Shown: positions 25,101 through 35,170 of the stretch, in pieces
Position numbering within the stretch: the first letter of the stretch is position 1
How the letters are laid out: each line of letters starts with the position of its first letter
DNA from: Brevipalpus yothersi
Taxonomy: Eukaryota > Arthropoda > Arachnida > Trombidiformes > Tenuipalpidae
Direction: 5' to 3'
Length of the DNA: 64,000 nt
NCBI GenBank assembly: GCA_003956705.1
Contig: QZCP01000067.1
Coordinates: forward strand, 179,235 to 243,234
Position numbers and translations under genes: made by a program
The notes under the pieces: model-generated
Databases searched by the model: none
What the model was told of the DNA's origin: nothing
The model's input: the letters and a program-made list of their open reading frames with translations, nothing else

Positions 25101-25492
25101 AAAAGATGTATGAATGTAAACTTACCCCTTCCAGATCGTCCAACAAATCTGAGATCATTGAATTTGGCGACCTGATTTTTCATTACTGCAGACGCATTGC
25201 GCAGTTCTGGGCAACAATTTTCGTCGTTTCCAGCCTTCACGGTGACCAACGTTCCATCAGACACCTCACCCAGGGCCACCACTTTGAATCCCATTGGAAG
25301 TGTTTTATTGGACCGCCAATGGTTCGGCAAAGCGGTGCAAACAACATTCGGACTACCAGTTCTCACATATTCTCCAGGATAATTGTTAATAAATTCGTTG
25401 AGCAACTGTTCACTGGGAAATACAAAGTCCCCACTCATGTCGTAGCCTTGTTGGGATGTTTCCTCGCTGTCCACACTAGCTGGTAGATGCAT
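18493..25492 (-). CDS. runx: RUNX/Runt-domain transcription factor, five exons
   Basis: Exons 25126-25492, 20360-20473, 19194-19415, 18872-19057 and 18493-18716 join in phase to 370 residues. The first 160 residues hold a Runt domain split by a 4.65-kb intron after SGRG. Signature blocks are RTGSPNVVCTALPNHWR, NKTLPMGFKVVALGEV, KAGNDEN, NQVAKFNDLRFVGRSGRGKS and VTVDGPREPRSK, which include the Arg residues that contact DNA. The protein binds RUNX sites with CBF beta and controls cell fate. The ATG at 25492 (MHLPA) is chosen because MHLPA also begins some insect Runt proteins, as I recall; an acceptor-like site just upstream allows a 5' exon. The third exon may begin three bases later (19412). 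The C terminus is Ser/Pro-rich and ends RDLPFGIRRIIG, without the usual VWRPY Groucho motif. Confidence 0.92.
19128..19176. repeat. (GA)n microsatellite in a RUNX intron
   Basis: About 23 GA units in the short intron between the third and fourth RUNX exons, 18 bases from the donor at 19193. On the transcribed strand it is a (TC)n pyrimidine tract. Confidence 0.95.
19915..19973. repeat. (TC)n-(TTTC)n compound microsatellite
   Basis: TC units run into TTTC units, in the intron between the second and third RUNX exons. Confidence 0.9.
21160..21224. repeat. Dispersed direct repeat, unit 1, in RUNX intron
   Basis: Shares the block GGAGTAATTTGGGACAATAT and a following diverged GGC(T/C)(T/C)ACTC segment with 21932-21995. 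The two are about 770 bases apart in the same orientation within the large RUNX intron. Confidence 0.6.
21932..21995. repeat. Dispersed direct repeat, unit 2, in RUNX intron
   Basis: Second copy of the unit at 21160-21224. The core is identical over about 21 bases and the remainder is partly diverged. Confidence 0.6.
24177..24218. repeat. (TTC)n trinucleotide microsatellite
   Basis: About twelve CTT/TTC units in the large RUNX intron. Confidence 0.9.
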
Positions 25493-26168
25493 ATGTTCTA
25501 CAAAATAATTTGATGACACACACAATATTGAAATATAATCAAGAACAAAGAACAGACAAACACGTCGCTGGCCGACGGCCGCTCGAGTCTAGAGCAAATC
25601 TCACTTGTTAGAACTGGCAAAAGAATGGCAAACTCGCGGCTATGCTTCTACTCTCTCCTCTTCTTTCCATTGCGCTTGGGCAATTGGGATTCCCGATTCT
25701 CAACTCACCAGAATGGATCCATTCTGGTGAAGACATCTGATGAGCCTCATTATAACTACCAAAGCATTTGCTAACTTTTAAGCTCCAAGTATTGGTCTCT
25801 TTTTATAACAAGGTAGTCTGGCTGATCATAATTTAAGCAACAAACGCAACAAAGGTTGAAATTTGGATAGATCAACAATTATTAATCACAAAAACGATCC
25901 GAAAGATATTCAAACAGAGGAGTCGGCGAAAAGGAGAGAAAAGGAGAGAGGGACTAGACTAAGACTAGCTCAGATGTCCAGTTCTAGATTGAGCTCAGTG
26001 ATGAAGCTCTTTGAGAGCTTGTAGTACTGAGAAATCAATTTTTTCATCAAGTGAGATGACATTTAGATTCATTTTATCACATGTTAATGTTGAAAAAATT
26101 CAATTCAACGGACATGGATATACAAAAAACTGTTTTTGATACATTTATAACCGTTCAAGTGGTCTCCG
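25493..26168. promoter_or_regulatory. RUNX upstream region / TELO2 3' flank
   Basis: 676 bases between the RUNX start (read leftward) and the TELO2 stop. It contains an acceptor-like site directly before the RUNX ATG and a small GC-rich patch near 25563-25595. No gene is visible. Confidence 0.35.
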
Positions 26169-29029
26169 TCAAACTTTAGGAATAAAAGGTGTAAACGAAA
26201 ATTCGTTTGATCTTTTTTGACCATCGGAAACATCTTTAAGAATATCCAGAGCGAGGAGTGCTCTTGTGACACACTCTCTATCACAATCCTTATTAACAAC
26301 TTCTAACAGCCACTTCTGAAATTCAACAATTTCGTGATGCATGTTTTCCATGAGAAAAACCGGAGGAACAGCTGTCAGTATTACACAAAAACAAAATATA
26401 ATAGCCTTTCGAACGAAGCTAAAAGGAAAAATAAATGTTATCGAATCGAAATGAGATTATACGTTAAACTGACCTTTCCACGTGATACCTCACAGTCCAA
26501 AGAAATTCTATGAGAGCTAGTCCCATTTTTCGAGATATGAACGCTTGTGATGCGGAATCGAGGACAATGCCCAAAGTATAGAGGAGTCTTGCTAGAAGAA
26601 AATAGTCATCTGTCATCAGATTAATCGGAGTATTGAAATCATTCTTCATAAGTGGGAAAAAGAAATGAGGTGCAACTTTAGCGAATGAATTAATGTGTGA
26701 TTTAGGTTGCGAACAGCTTGGAAACATTCTAGTCTTCTGTTCGACGCGCTCCTTAACAACTCTTTCCCACCATTTTTCTGCGAAAAAGTCTTGAGAAGTT
26801 TTAGATGATCCAGGAGAATTTTGAGTGGGAGTTAATCTAGCTATCTCAACGCTAGAAGCAGCCAACACCACAAGTATGTCTAGTCGTCGCTGCAAGACAA
26901 CATTGCGATCGAAAAAACATTTGGTCAAATAATTAGCTGAGGAAATTGGACAAGCTACGGTTAACGCAATCATCGCTTCTCTTCTATCCCTTTCGAAATC
27001 AGGAGAAGAGGAGTCATCGTCCAGAAACAGAAGAGCACGAGCTAAATCTTCAGCATAATCCTCCGTCATTGATCCGTTTTTTCTTATCAATTCGGAGGCA
27101 TACTCCAGACAACTATCTCTCCAATCAGGATTATCATTCTCCAATAGACCATTGATGCAGTCAACGATATATTTGGGTTTTTTACCAGTTGCTAGTTTCT
27201 CTTCATTTACATCAACTGTTGGCTTGGGACCACTGCTCTTATCATGACACTCCTGACCCTCATCCTGAATTTTTCCAAGATCATCTTCCCCTTGAGGATT
27301 AGATTGTTTTCCTCTATCCTCTAATACTTGGGATAGGTCATGAATGCAACCTTCATCACGAAGCCGCTTGAGCTTTAGAACTTCCGGTGTCTCAGCTATT
27401 TCCAAGTCCAGATGTAGCTCTTTTTTCTCAAAAAGAGCGAGGATTACTTGACCAGCATAGAGACCAGTGAGACGAAGATCAATTTCGGCATTCTTTAAAT
27501 AGATCTCGATTCCACTGATGATTTTCTCAATTATTTCATCACAAGTTTGAGAATCAATTTTCTTGGTTTCAATGACTCTACAAGCAAAAATCAAACCAAT
27601 GCAAATATGAAGATGATGCGCATAGTAGCGTGTTCTTAGAGCTCGTTCATTGCACCACGCTTCGACGAGGTTTTTCATACTCTCGATGACTAAATCGATC
27701 GATATAGCTTCAAAATAGCCAATCAGATTATCAAGAAAACAAGGTTTGTCAAAATACACAATAGTGGTGAACTTTTTAGTCATCAGATAACGTATTTCTG
27801 GTTTTCTAATTGGCAAATCCCCCAATATTCTCTTCACATGATCAGAATTTGGTGAATGGTATAGAAGAGGCCTTAGAAGAGACTCAAGGCACCGAGAGCT
27901 CTGAATCTCCATCATTTTGCTTCCCATCTTTCTCCAGATAAAATTGTCAACTGAGTTTTGGCATATCACACTGGTTATCAAATTGTACACAATTTCTGAG
28001 TACCCTTGTGTAGCTATTTTTCCGATGATCCGAGCAAAATATTCGAATTGAGAGCTCTGTCCACTCTCGAGGCGACTCTTTATAGAGATGAGAGTTGACA
28101 TTATCGTAGACAAAACTTGAGTGAAAAAGTTTTTTGGTAAAAATGATGGGGGAGTTTTTAGACCATATTTGTTAGCAATAATGGATGGAAACTTGAGCAA
28201 AATTATCGCAAATGCATCTCTATCAGCCAGTAAGGAGTTTCGTGAATCTGTCGCAATTGAAATGAATGATCTCGCGAGATGACCCTCGCTGAAGATGAAT
28301 TGGCTCATCAAACTCAATAGTTTATCACCACCAGTACTTTCTACGGGAATGAAATTGAGAGAATTGATGAGGAAATTAAACACTACAATGTCTCCTCTTT
28401 CACCATCCTCTGGTACATTTGAGCTGTACAAATATAACAAGGTATTCCATGAAATCTCTTCACTGGAAGTTAAACTGGTTAATAACTTTTCTTTGGGAAA
28501 TTTTTTAATTTGCAGAGGAAAGTTTTTGAATCCTGCCTCTTTCATCAGCTTTATCAATTGACTAGTATCACATTCATCAACTCGACCAAACTCTTGCTCC
28601 TTGCAAATTATAACACAGGTTGGAATGGTTTCTATTTTGTACTTTTCCGCGATTTCTTTGTATTTCTCTACATCGATCTGCAAAAAAATTATTTACGCAG
28701 TTTAAATCACGGTATTAAGTGTGAAGGTTTGGGCGAGCAAAGGGAACATTTGGATAACTTACCAAGACGCACTCGATGGGGGTTACTTTTGTTTTTATAG
28801 CCTCATCAATGACATTATTAATTTGACGACTTTTTTGGGCTTGAAAATTGGCCCAAAAGTAAAGAACCAGCACAGAATCGCTGTTGAAATAGGTGGGAAA
28901 AAGTATATCATGTTTATATCTGAGCCGGTAAGAGATTCCTCTCAAAATTAAAATCACTACTCACTTAGATTTCTTAATGTGATTATCTAGAGATGGATCA
29001 ACATCGATGTTAACCACATGAGGATTCAT
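26169..29029 (-). CDS. TELO2: TELO2 (Tel2) with an N-terminal thioredoxin-fold domain
   Basis: Exons 28965-29029, 28763-28919, 26474-28677 and 26169-26418 join in phase to 891 residues. Residues about 30-125 form a thioredoxin-like domain (VLVLYFWANFQAQKS, IDVEKYKEIAEKYKIETIPT), resembling the N-terminal domain of glutaredoxin-3. The CxxC position reads FQAQ, so it is probably redox-inactive. The rest is a Tel2 protein: PKYIVDCINGLL, RREAMIALTVACP, RRLDILVVLAASS, the Telomere_reg-2 block FFFPLM then LLARLLYTLGIVLDSAS, and LIEFLWTVRYHVERS. Tel2 acts with TTI1, TTI2, R2TP and HSP90 to stabilise PIKK kinases (ATM, ATR, mTOR). Both domains lie in the same 2.2-kb exon, so this is not an exon-joining error. 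I do not see the acidic Ser-Asp motif that vertebrate TELO2 uses to bind PIH1D1. Confidence 0.92.
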
Positions 29030-29131
29030 TTTGTATAATAATCTAGATTTGACAATCAGAAATTAATGATTGTTAGAATGATCACCAAAACACCTAAACC
29101 ACGAGACATTTTTATTTATTTATTTTCATTA

Positions 29132-29423
29132 AAGGGTGTCCAAAAACCAGAAGGATGAAAACAAGAGATAAAATGAATGTGATTGGTTGATTCATTCAGA
29201 TACTCGATCCATGGATCTGTTTGAACTTTGGTCCATAGTGAAATCAAGTTCATGCGCCCAAGAAAAGTTGGTGAAAATTTTTGTCTAAAATTCTAATATT
29301 CAATCCGTTTTCCACATAATTTTTACGAGAATTTTCACCAAACTTTTCTTTTGCGCATCAACTTGATTTCACTATTACTTTGGATTTAGAGAGAGACATG
29401 AGAGAAATACTTACTGGACACCC
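29132..29423. mobile_element. Foldback (long-TIR) element, copy 1, uninterrupted but with a damaged right arm
   Basis: Starts AAGGGTGTCCAAAAACC and ends GGACACCC. The long left arm matches the left arm of copy 3 at 37541, and the right arm is its inverted complement with a deletion close to the end. The centre contains TTCTAATATTCAATCCG, the exact complement of the junction into which Tigger inserted in copy 3. It is non-coding, so it is a MITE-like element. Its right end lies 34 bases from the Fanzor stop. A target-site duplication is not clear. Confidence 0.8.
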
Positions 29424-29426
29424 ATA

Positions 29427-29432
29427 TTTATT
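29427..29432 (-). terminator. AATAAA poly(A) signal for the Fanzor transcript
   Basis: On the minus strand AATAAA lies 25 bases after the Fanzor stop codon, overlapping a perfect inverted repeat at 29430-29443. Confidence 0.55.
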
Positions 29433-29457
29433 CCGCACGGAATCCAATTGAATTCCG
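29430..29457 (-). ncRNA. Hairpin-forming 3' end next to Fanzor, candidate end of the guide (omega) RNA
   Basis: Directly downstream of the Fanzor stop there are two overlapping inverted repeats. One is ATTCCG-CA-CGGAAT at 29430-29443; the other pairs GGAAT with ATTCC across an 8-base loop at 29440-29457. TnpB and Fanzor guide RNAs usually begin in the 3' coding region and run through the element's right end. Whether a guide RNA is made here is inference from position and structure alone. Confidence 0.3.
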
Positions 29458-32400
29458 CTATGGGAGGACATGGCTGATCCACGGAGACCGTGCTGGAACC
29501 ATATCGTTTACCGCATTGGAAGGTACTTCATTGTGAGGCTTGGATCGCCCATCACGCCTAAAAGGTTCTGGACGCTCCTCACCTCGATACTCTGCCAAGC
29601 CACAAGTTGCAATATTGCGACCGGCATTCACGTCGCGATTCCAAGTGGCACAATGGTATCTGGGACATTCTTTGTTTTGGCAAACCACATATCGATGTCC
29701 ACGTAACCTCTGTCGCCTCTTTGAATTGCCTGCCGGTTGAGCTAGTTGAACTGGTTGAGCTGGCTGAGCAGGTTGATCTGGTGGCTCTTCCACCCTTTTC
29801 TTTCTCTTTTTTTTTATTCTTCTCCTCTTTCTCTTTCTTTTTGGTATCTTTTTTGCCACCTCTTTTTCATCCTCCTGTGACCATCTTTTTGGTGGTGGCA
29901 TCTTCACATCTTTCCAACATTGAGAACACTTTTTTGATGTGTTATACTCATCAACATTGTCAATCACAACGCATTTGTTGCTCCAATTTCTTTTGAGACG
30001 ATCTACGATGTCATTCAATGGAACCCCTCGGTAGCCTTTCATACCAGAGTAGAAATTGTTACATCCACCAATAAAAATTAGGGCTTTCCATTTTTCCTCT
30101 GGGATAGTGTTGTTGACATTTTTTCCAAAAATCTCTTTATCCACCAACTCTTTACACATCCAATTGATAGAACGAGTACGCACAATATAACGGGTAAATT
30201 TTTGCTTTGCAAACACACGCCTAGAGTGAAACTCTTGTAGCTCTCTGAAATGAGTTAAAAAATCCTCGATACTATCACTTTTATCTGGTTTATCATACTG
30301 GGTCCGATCATACAACTCTTTCGTTTCTTCATACAATTTTCTTTTTGGTTCATTCTTCACATTTTTCATTCTTCTATTTTTTGCCAAGTTAAAATTCACT
30401 CTACATTTTTGATGATAAGCGGCTGATGATATTTTGATGGGTGTCTCACGCTCCGCAATTTTGTTTGGACCATCCGGCTCATGCTCATTTGGTACAAATC
30501 TTTTTGACCAACAAGATCCACCGAATGAAATCTTCATTCCAGGATCGAGACCAACAATGTGAGAAAATCCGTCGATTGGTATTTTGTCACCAACAATACC
30601 ATCATCACCACCACCACCACTGCTCCCAGGACGAAATTTCCTCCATATTGGTAGAGTACTAGATTTTTTTGTTTGTCTCTTTTCTTTTGGATCATTGGGA
30701 GGTTCATCAGGAACTGATCCATCCTTTCTCACTTGCCATTGAACCATCGACAGGCAACATTTCACTCCATCAGTGGTGAAAGAGTAATTAAATTTTCTCT
30801 TTTTTGTTTCAAATTTGTCAAAATTTGTAAATTTATTCCAAAAGGGCTTAGCCTCTTTCACATGCACTTTCGTGATACATTTGGGCCTTTTTTCTTTATT
30901 CGGTATCAATGGTTGTATCAATTCAAGAAAGCTTCGCCTATCATAGCGTAAATGTTTCCGTCCATATGATGCTTGTGGTGATATTGCGGGTGGATGTTTA
31001 ACGTTATTTTTGATGTAATATTGACGGATGAGGTAAAGGAGAGGAACAAACTTGAATCGATTTTCTTCAAAGTTTTTGAGCTGCTGCAAACGCTCATCGG
31101 TCAGTTTGAATTCTCGTGTGAAGAAATTCACCAAACTCTCATTTGGTGTGAATTGATTTGAACCCTCAGCATCATCATTTGCTTCGCTGAATAAGTAAGT
31201 GACAGTTTTTCCAATGTCCTTACGACTGATACCCATCTTTTGTTTTTCGTTCTCAAAGGTGAGCACCTTCATTACTCGTCTCTTCATGTGAAGAGTCAGA
31301 TTGTTATCAAAATTTTGAGCAAATAAATCGATAATATAGAGAAGTTGTTGTGATAGCTTGTTTTCCAGTATGGTATAGAGTGGAATATTATGAGAGGTTC
31401 TTAGTTGTTTATAATCTTCATCTAGTTTGAATTCCAACTTGCGACGCAACTTTGGATCAGTAAGACTGTTGAACATGTAATCAAAATTTATCCGGTCGTT
31501 CTGTTCAATAATCGCTGCATCCAGTTCATCAGTTCGCGAAAAGTAAGAGGTCCATGGATCATGGTTCGCGCGTTGTTCGGGTGTACAATTGGCTGGTGGA
31601 TCAAGCCTCTTTTCTAGCCAATATTGAAAATAACGAGCTGCTTCGACGAATAAATCCGATAGAATCAAACATTGCTCGTTCATCTTTTTGAACATTTGTT
31701 TGGAAATTTTGCTCTTCTTGATGAACTGCTTGATTGAACAAGTGATTGTATCGTACAGCAATATATCCTTTTCTTCAGGCTCAGTATTTTTCTTGTTCTT
31801 ATTATCATCTTTCTTGTCAACCTTTTCACCCTTACCACATCCTTTACCGCCATTACGTTTAGGTGTAGTCGGTGATGAAGATGTTGGGCATGAGGAACTT
31901 TGTTTTTTGTTAGATTTCCTCTGCCGTTTTGGCCGTTCTCCACCATCTTGTTTGGTGGAAACTTTACCCTCACTTGATATGGGTGTGGATAAGGATGAGG
32001 ATGAGGATGGGGATAAGGATGAGGTACTCGTTGGAGACTCTTTATTCTTTTTGTCACTGCTTGATGGCGGATTTCGAATGTTGTTTGATATCCTTGCACC
32101 ACCATCTGAATCAGTAATTAGACCAAGATTGGGTTCATGAATAATTGTTGATGTTGATTGTTCACAATTGTGTCCATAATTGGTGCCAAAAGTATCATTT
32201 CGAGGGGCATTTTCGATTGTTTGATCGAAATTGACAGATTGAGCAATTGTTCGATGGATACGTTGCCGTTTATTAGGGCCCGATGATGACTTTGTTCGCT
32301 TGGTTGGTAAAATTTGATGATTGTTATTTTCCACTTGTGGAGCTAAATTATTGGTTCTACTTGTATCAGTTCGGCGGGCGCTCTGTGTAGATGTTTGTAG

Positions 32401-32763
32401 AGAATTAGAATTACATGGGCATGTGACAAAATTTGTCTCAGGAGAAGAAGAGTAAGGAGGATGAATCTCGAGTCCCGAATAGTCATGATGAATAGGTTCC
32501 AATGCTGGTACAGTGTTGTTGCCAAAACTTGACGATGAGGAAGAGGGAGGTAGATTACTGTCATTACCATTGGTATAATTTGTTGGTTGAAAAAAATAGA
32601 ACACTTCTGGACAGAGCCAACTGCACACATCGGGGTGAAAGCTTGTTCGTGATGATAAATTGCTGGTATTTGATGAGTGAGAAACGGGAACATTGGAACG
32701 AGCATTCAATTCATTCGAGTCTATTATTTTGACTTTTTTCTTGGACGGACTATTATCTGACAT
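29458..32763 (-). CDS. Fanzor: eukaryotic TnpB-like RNA-guided nuclease, intact
   Basis: An uninterrupted 1101-residue frame. Residues 1-330 are Ser/Asn/Thr-rich and basic, probably disordered. The nuclease core has RuvC-I GLDPG (Asp740), a split zinc finger (Cys946, Cys949, Cys1028, Cys1033) and RuvC-III NRDVNAGRN (Asp1044). At the usual RuvC-II position the sequence reads LIFIGGCNNF without an acid; instead Glu939 sits in VDEYNTSKKCSQC, the relocated glutamate described for Fanzors. About 75 residues, very basic with PAQ repeats, are inserted between the two zinc knuckles and may be a nuclear localisation signal. Fanzors cut DNA guided by an RNA encoded at the element's 3' end and are linked to eukaryotic transposons. 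No stops or frameshifts are seen, so it may be active. I cannot separate Fanzor1 from Fanzor2 without a tree. Confidence 0.93.
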   Translation of the reverse strand: MSDNSPSKKKVKIIDSNELNARSNVPVSHSSNTSNLSSRTSFHPDVCSWLCPEVFYFFQPTNYTNGNDSNLPPSSSSSSFGNNTVPALEPIHHDYSGLEIHPPYSSSPETNFVTCPCNSNSLQTSTQSARRTDTSRTNNLAPQVENNNHQILPTKRTKSSSGPNKRQRIHRTIAQSVNFDQTIENAPRNDTFGTNYGHNCEQSTSTIIHEPNLGLITDSDGGARISNNIRNPPSSSDKKNKESPTSTSSLSPSSSSSLSTPISSEGKVSTKQDGGERPKRQRKSNKKQSSSCPTSSSPTTPKRNGGKGCGKGEKVDKKDDNKNKKNTEPEEKDILLYDTITCSIKQFIKKSKISKQMFKKMNEQCLILSDLFVEAARYFQYWLEKRLDPPANCTPEQRANHDPWTSYFSRTDELDAAIIEQNDRINFDYMFNSLTDPKLRRKLEFKLDEDYKQLRTSHNIPLYTILENKLSQQLLYIIDLFAQNFDNNLTLHMKRRVMKVLTFENEKQKMGISRKDIGKTVTYLFSEANDDAEGSNQFTPNESLVNFFTREFKLTDERLQQLKNFEENRFKFVPLLYLIRQYYIKNNVKHPPAISPQASYGRKHLRYDRRSFLELIQPLIPNKEKRPKCITKVHVKEAKPFWNKFTNFDKFETKKRKFNYSFTTDGVKCCLSMVQWQVRKDGSVPDEPPNDPKEKRQTKKSSTLPIWRKFRPGSSGGGGDDGIVGDKIPIDGFSHIVGLDPGMKISFGGSCWSKRFVPNEHEPDGPNKIAERETPIKISSAAYHQKCRVNFNLAKNRRMKNVKNEPKRKLYEETKELYDRTQYDKPDKSDSIEDFLTHFRELQEFHSRRVFAKQKFTRYIVRTRSINWMCKELVDKEIFGKNVNNTIPEEKWKALIFIGGCNNFYSGMKGYRGVPLNDIVDRLKRNWSNKCVVIDNVDEYNTSKKCSQCWKDVKMPPPKRWSQEDEKEVAKKIPKRKRKRRRIKKKRKKRVEEPPDQPAQPAQPVQLAQPAGNSKRRQRLRGHRYVVCQNKECPRYHCATWNRDVNAGRNIATCGLAEYRGEERPEPFRRDGRSKPHNEVPSNAVNDMVPARSPWISHVLP

Positions 32764-35170
32764 GTTAATCGTTAGAACTAAAGAGATTATGGTGAATAAT
32801 TAATAAATATGGATATTTGACAATATTCACCGCCTCTCAACTGGAAAGAGATTGCAAGAAAAAAAAACTACAAAATACAAAAAAATAACCAATAAATTCA
32901 ACAATAAATAATTCATTCGATTGAATCAATTAATTTAGTGAAAGTGTGATTTTCACATGTTGTTCAGCCTTTATATACTCATGGAGAGCCTGGGTGAGAC
33001 GATCGGGAGTTTCATGTGATAACAACGACCCGTGTTGATGATTGGAAAGAGAAAGTAAGAGAAATAGAACGAAATAGAGCGAGAGTGAGAATTTGTGGGA
33101 GGGAGAGAGTTATTATAATGAGAAAACATGTTCTTTATCTCACTGGCTAGCGGAAATGGAGTAAAATTCCAAAGACAATTGGAAAGATGAAGGTGAAAAA
33201 GAAGAGGAACCGAATGGAAGTGGTAGTTCGTGTTTCTGTGTAATGAGTTTTCATGTTCAAAACACGTTCCGCGGTGTAGATGGATATCTGAAAGACACAG
33301 AAAAAATATTAATCAATAGGCATAGTTTATCAAGATGCACATAGAAAAGTTTTTCTTCACCCTTTATATTCATCATTATCAGTTATTAGCAGTCTGATTC
33401 AAAATTCTAATAATCACTGCCTTGGAGAACAAATAATTCCATTGTTGGAACTGAATTTGACTATAAATATTCCATTGCCATTTCATCTACTGTGATGGCT
33501 GATGATCATAGTTATCAGTGTAAGATGAATAGAATAAACTTGATGAAATTGATGAGGATCCCAGATCATCCGTAGCGAGTTGTTGAGTACCTTCAGTTTT
33601 ACAGATGGAAAAAATCTCCGACAAACAATTCCAATATTGTTACCTAACATCTCAGTATGCCTGTTGAGATTAAGAACATTCGTTACATTTTTTAAAATGT
33701 ATCAAGTATCAATCAGACTTTACTGGACAATCTTTTTTAGAATCATTGGGATCAGGATTTTCGCCAACCAACCAACCAACCAACACCATGATGTCAGAAT
33801 TGAGGGACACATTTTTTCGGATAGCCTCCTCCAGTGGTAGTTGAGATGAGATGATTCGTTTTTCATGTTCAAGGATAGCTCGAATTGCACATGGTTCTTC
33901 TTGTGTTTTAGTGAAAAGTTTCACTTTGTTAATCTCCATCAATTGTTCCCATTATATGTTCAATCTCAATCTCAATTCCAATGTATGTTCTCCAAATGGA
34001 AAGCATCTCGTCGATTGTGTATAAAGTTAATGGGAGAGGACTGTTTACAGATTCTCGAAAAAGTAGATGATAATAATTCGCTCACTCAAACGTAGCAATT
34101 GAATGTGTTGAGATCTTTGGTCAGTGATGCCAGTCTATTGTACCAATTTTTGAACGGTTATGTTGTCATTGATGACGATGATGGCATATTTTCGAGAGGT
34201 TGTCTTTTACGAAGAAAATTAAAATTTTCATTTTCTGTTTATTTTGTTTGCGTAAAGGCGATTTTACCAAACTGATTGACATATGGGTTTCGTCCCCCGA
34301 TTTCTATCGATACTTAAGAAATTTTGATGAATTTCAATGGATCGATTGAGGTGCCAGCAAATTGAAATATCACTCTACCATTGGTTGTATATTTGTAACC
34401 AGTGAATGGCTAGCTTTTACTCACATACACTAGTATGCCAGCTCGGAGAACCTTCGTGGAACTAAATGATCCCTTTTTTCGTAGGCTGAATAAAATGTTG
34501 ATCACCAACAGTAGCTGATTAGTGGTGGTATTGATATGAACTGTGGTGGAAACGGAAGCTCGATGATTACCACTTGTTGATCGTTGAATGGAAAAGATTA
34601 AATTTCCACATTCTTGCTTTTGAAATGAACAATTTCACATAGAAGATAATATGGATCTGTGATCATCATGAATATGTCTGCGATAAAACTTCCACATCAT
34701 TGCTTTTATCACAAATAAAATTTTTACCGGAGTTCATTGGTGTAACCGGAAGGTAAACTATATGGGAAGCTGAGCGAGTTAAAATGACTACATGTATGAT
34801 AAGGATCAGTGGATTGTTGTTCATGATGATGATAAACAATGGTTATCACTGTTCGAAACAAAAAAGTATTTCAAATAAATAAAATCAATTTCAAAATGAA
34901 TTGGTTGATAAAATAAAAAATTATTGAGATAATTGCAAAGAGATATTGAATAGATTGATTTGTGATGAGCACTGATAGTGAGTTTGTTGAACATGGCAAA
35001 CATTATCACAACATAATCTTTTCCTTCATGATTTCAATATGAACGCCATTTTACTCAACATTCCAGCTTCCGTTTCCAGCGCTGAGGTTGGGAGGGATCA
35101 ATTTTTGACCAAATTGTTCAACCAATAGTTCATGTGCGCATGAACTTATGAATCTGTTGCCTCAAAAAAG
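32764..35170. other. 2.4-kb non-coding stretch upstream of Fanzor
   Basis: AT-rich. It holds the Fanzor promoter region in its first 300 bases, a short CCAA run at 33767-33783, and no recognisable gene or transposase. It lies between two copies of the foldback element, so it could be the inside of a larger transposon. Confidence 0.4.
32969..32979 (-). promoter_or_regulatory. TATA-box candidate upstream of Fanzor
   Basis: On the minus strand the site reads AGTATATAAAG, about 205 bases before the Fanzor ATG. An acceptor-like CTCTTTAG lies 15-20 bases before the ATG, so a 5' UTR intron is possible. Confidence 0.4.

Noticed and set aside
31680..32140. Long open frames overlapping the N-terminal part of Fanzor on both strands
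   Set aside because: Out-of-frame shadows of the Ser/Lys-rich Fanzor N terminus, with repetitive composition and no family features.
33767..33783. CCAA tandem run considered as a telomere-like or CRISPR-like repeat
   Set aside because: Only four units with no spacers. No CRISPR-like array exists in the window.
33709..33942. 78-residue minus-strand frame upstream of Fanzor
   Set aside because: No splice partners and no recognisable domain. A degraded gene cannot be excluded but is not supported.
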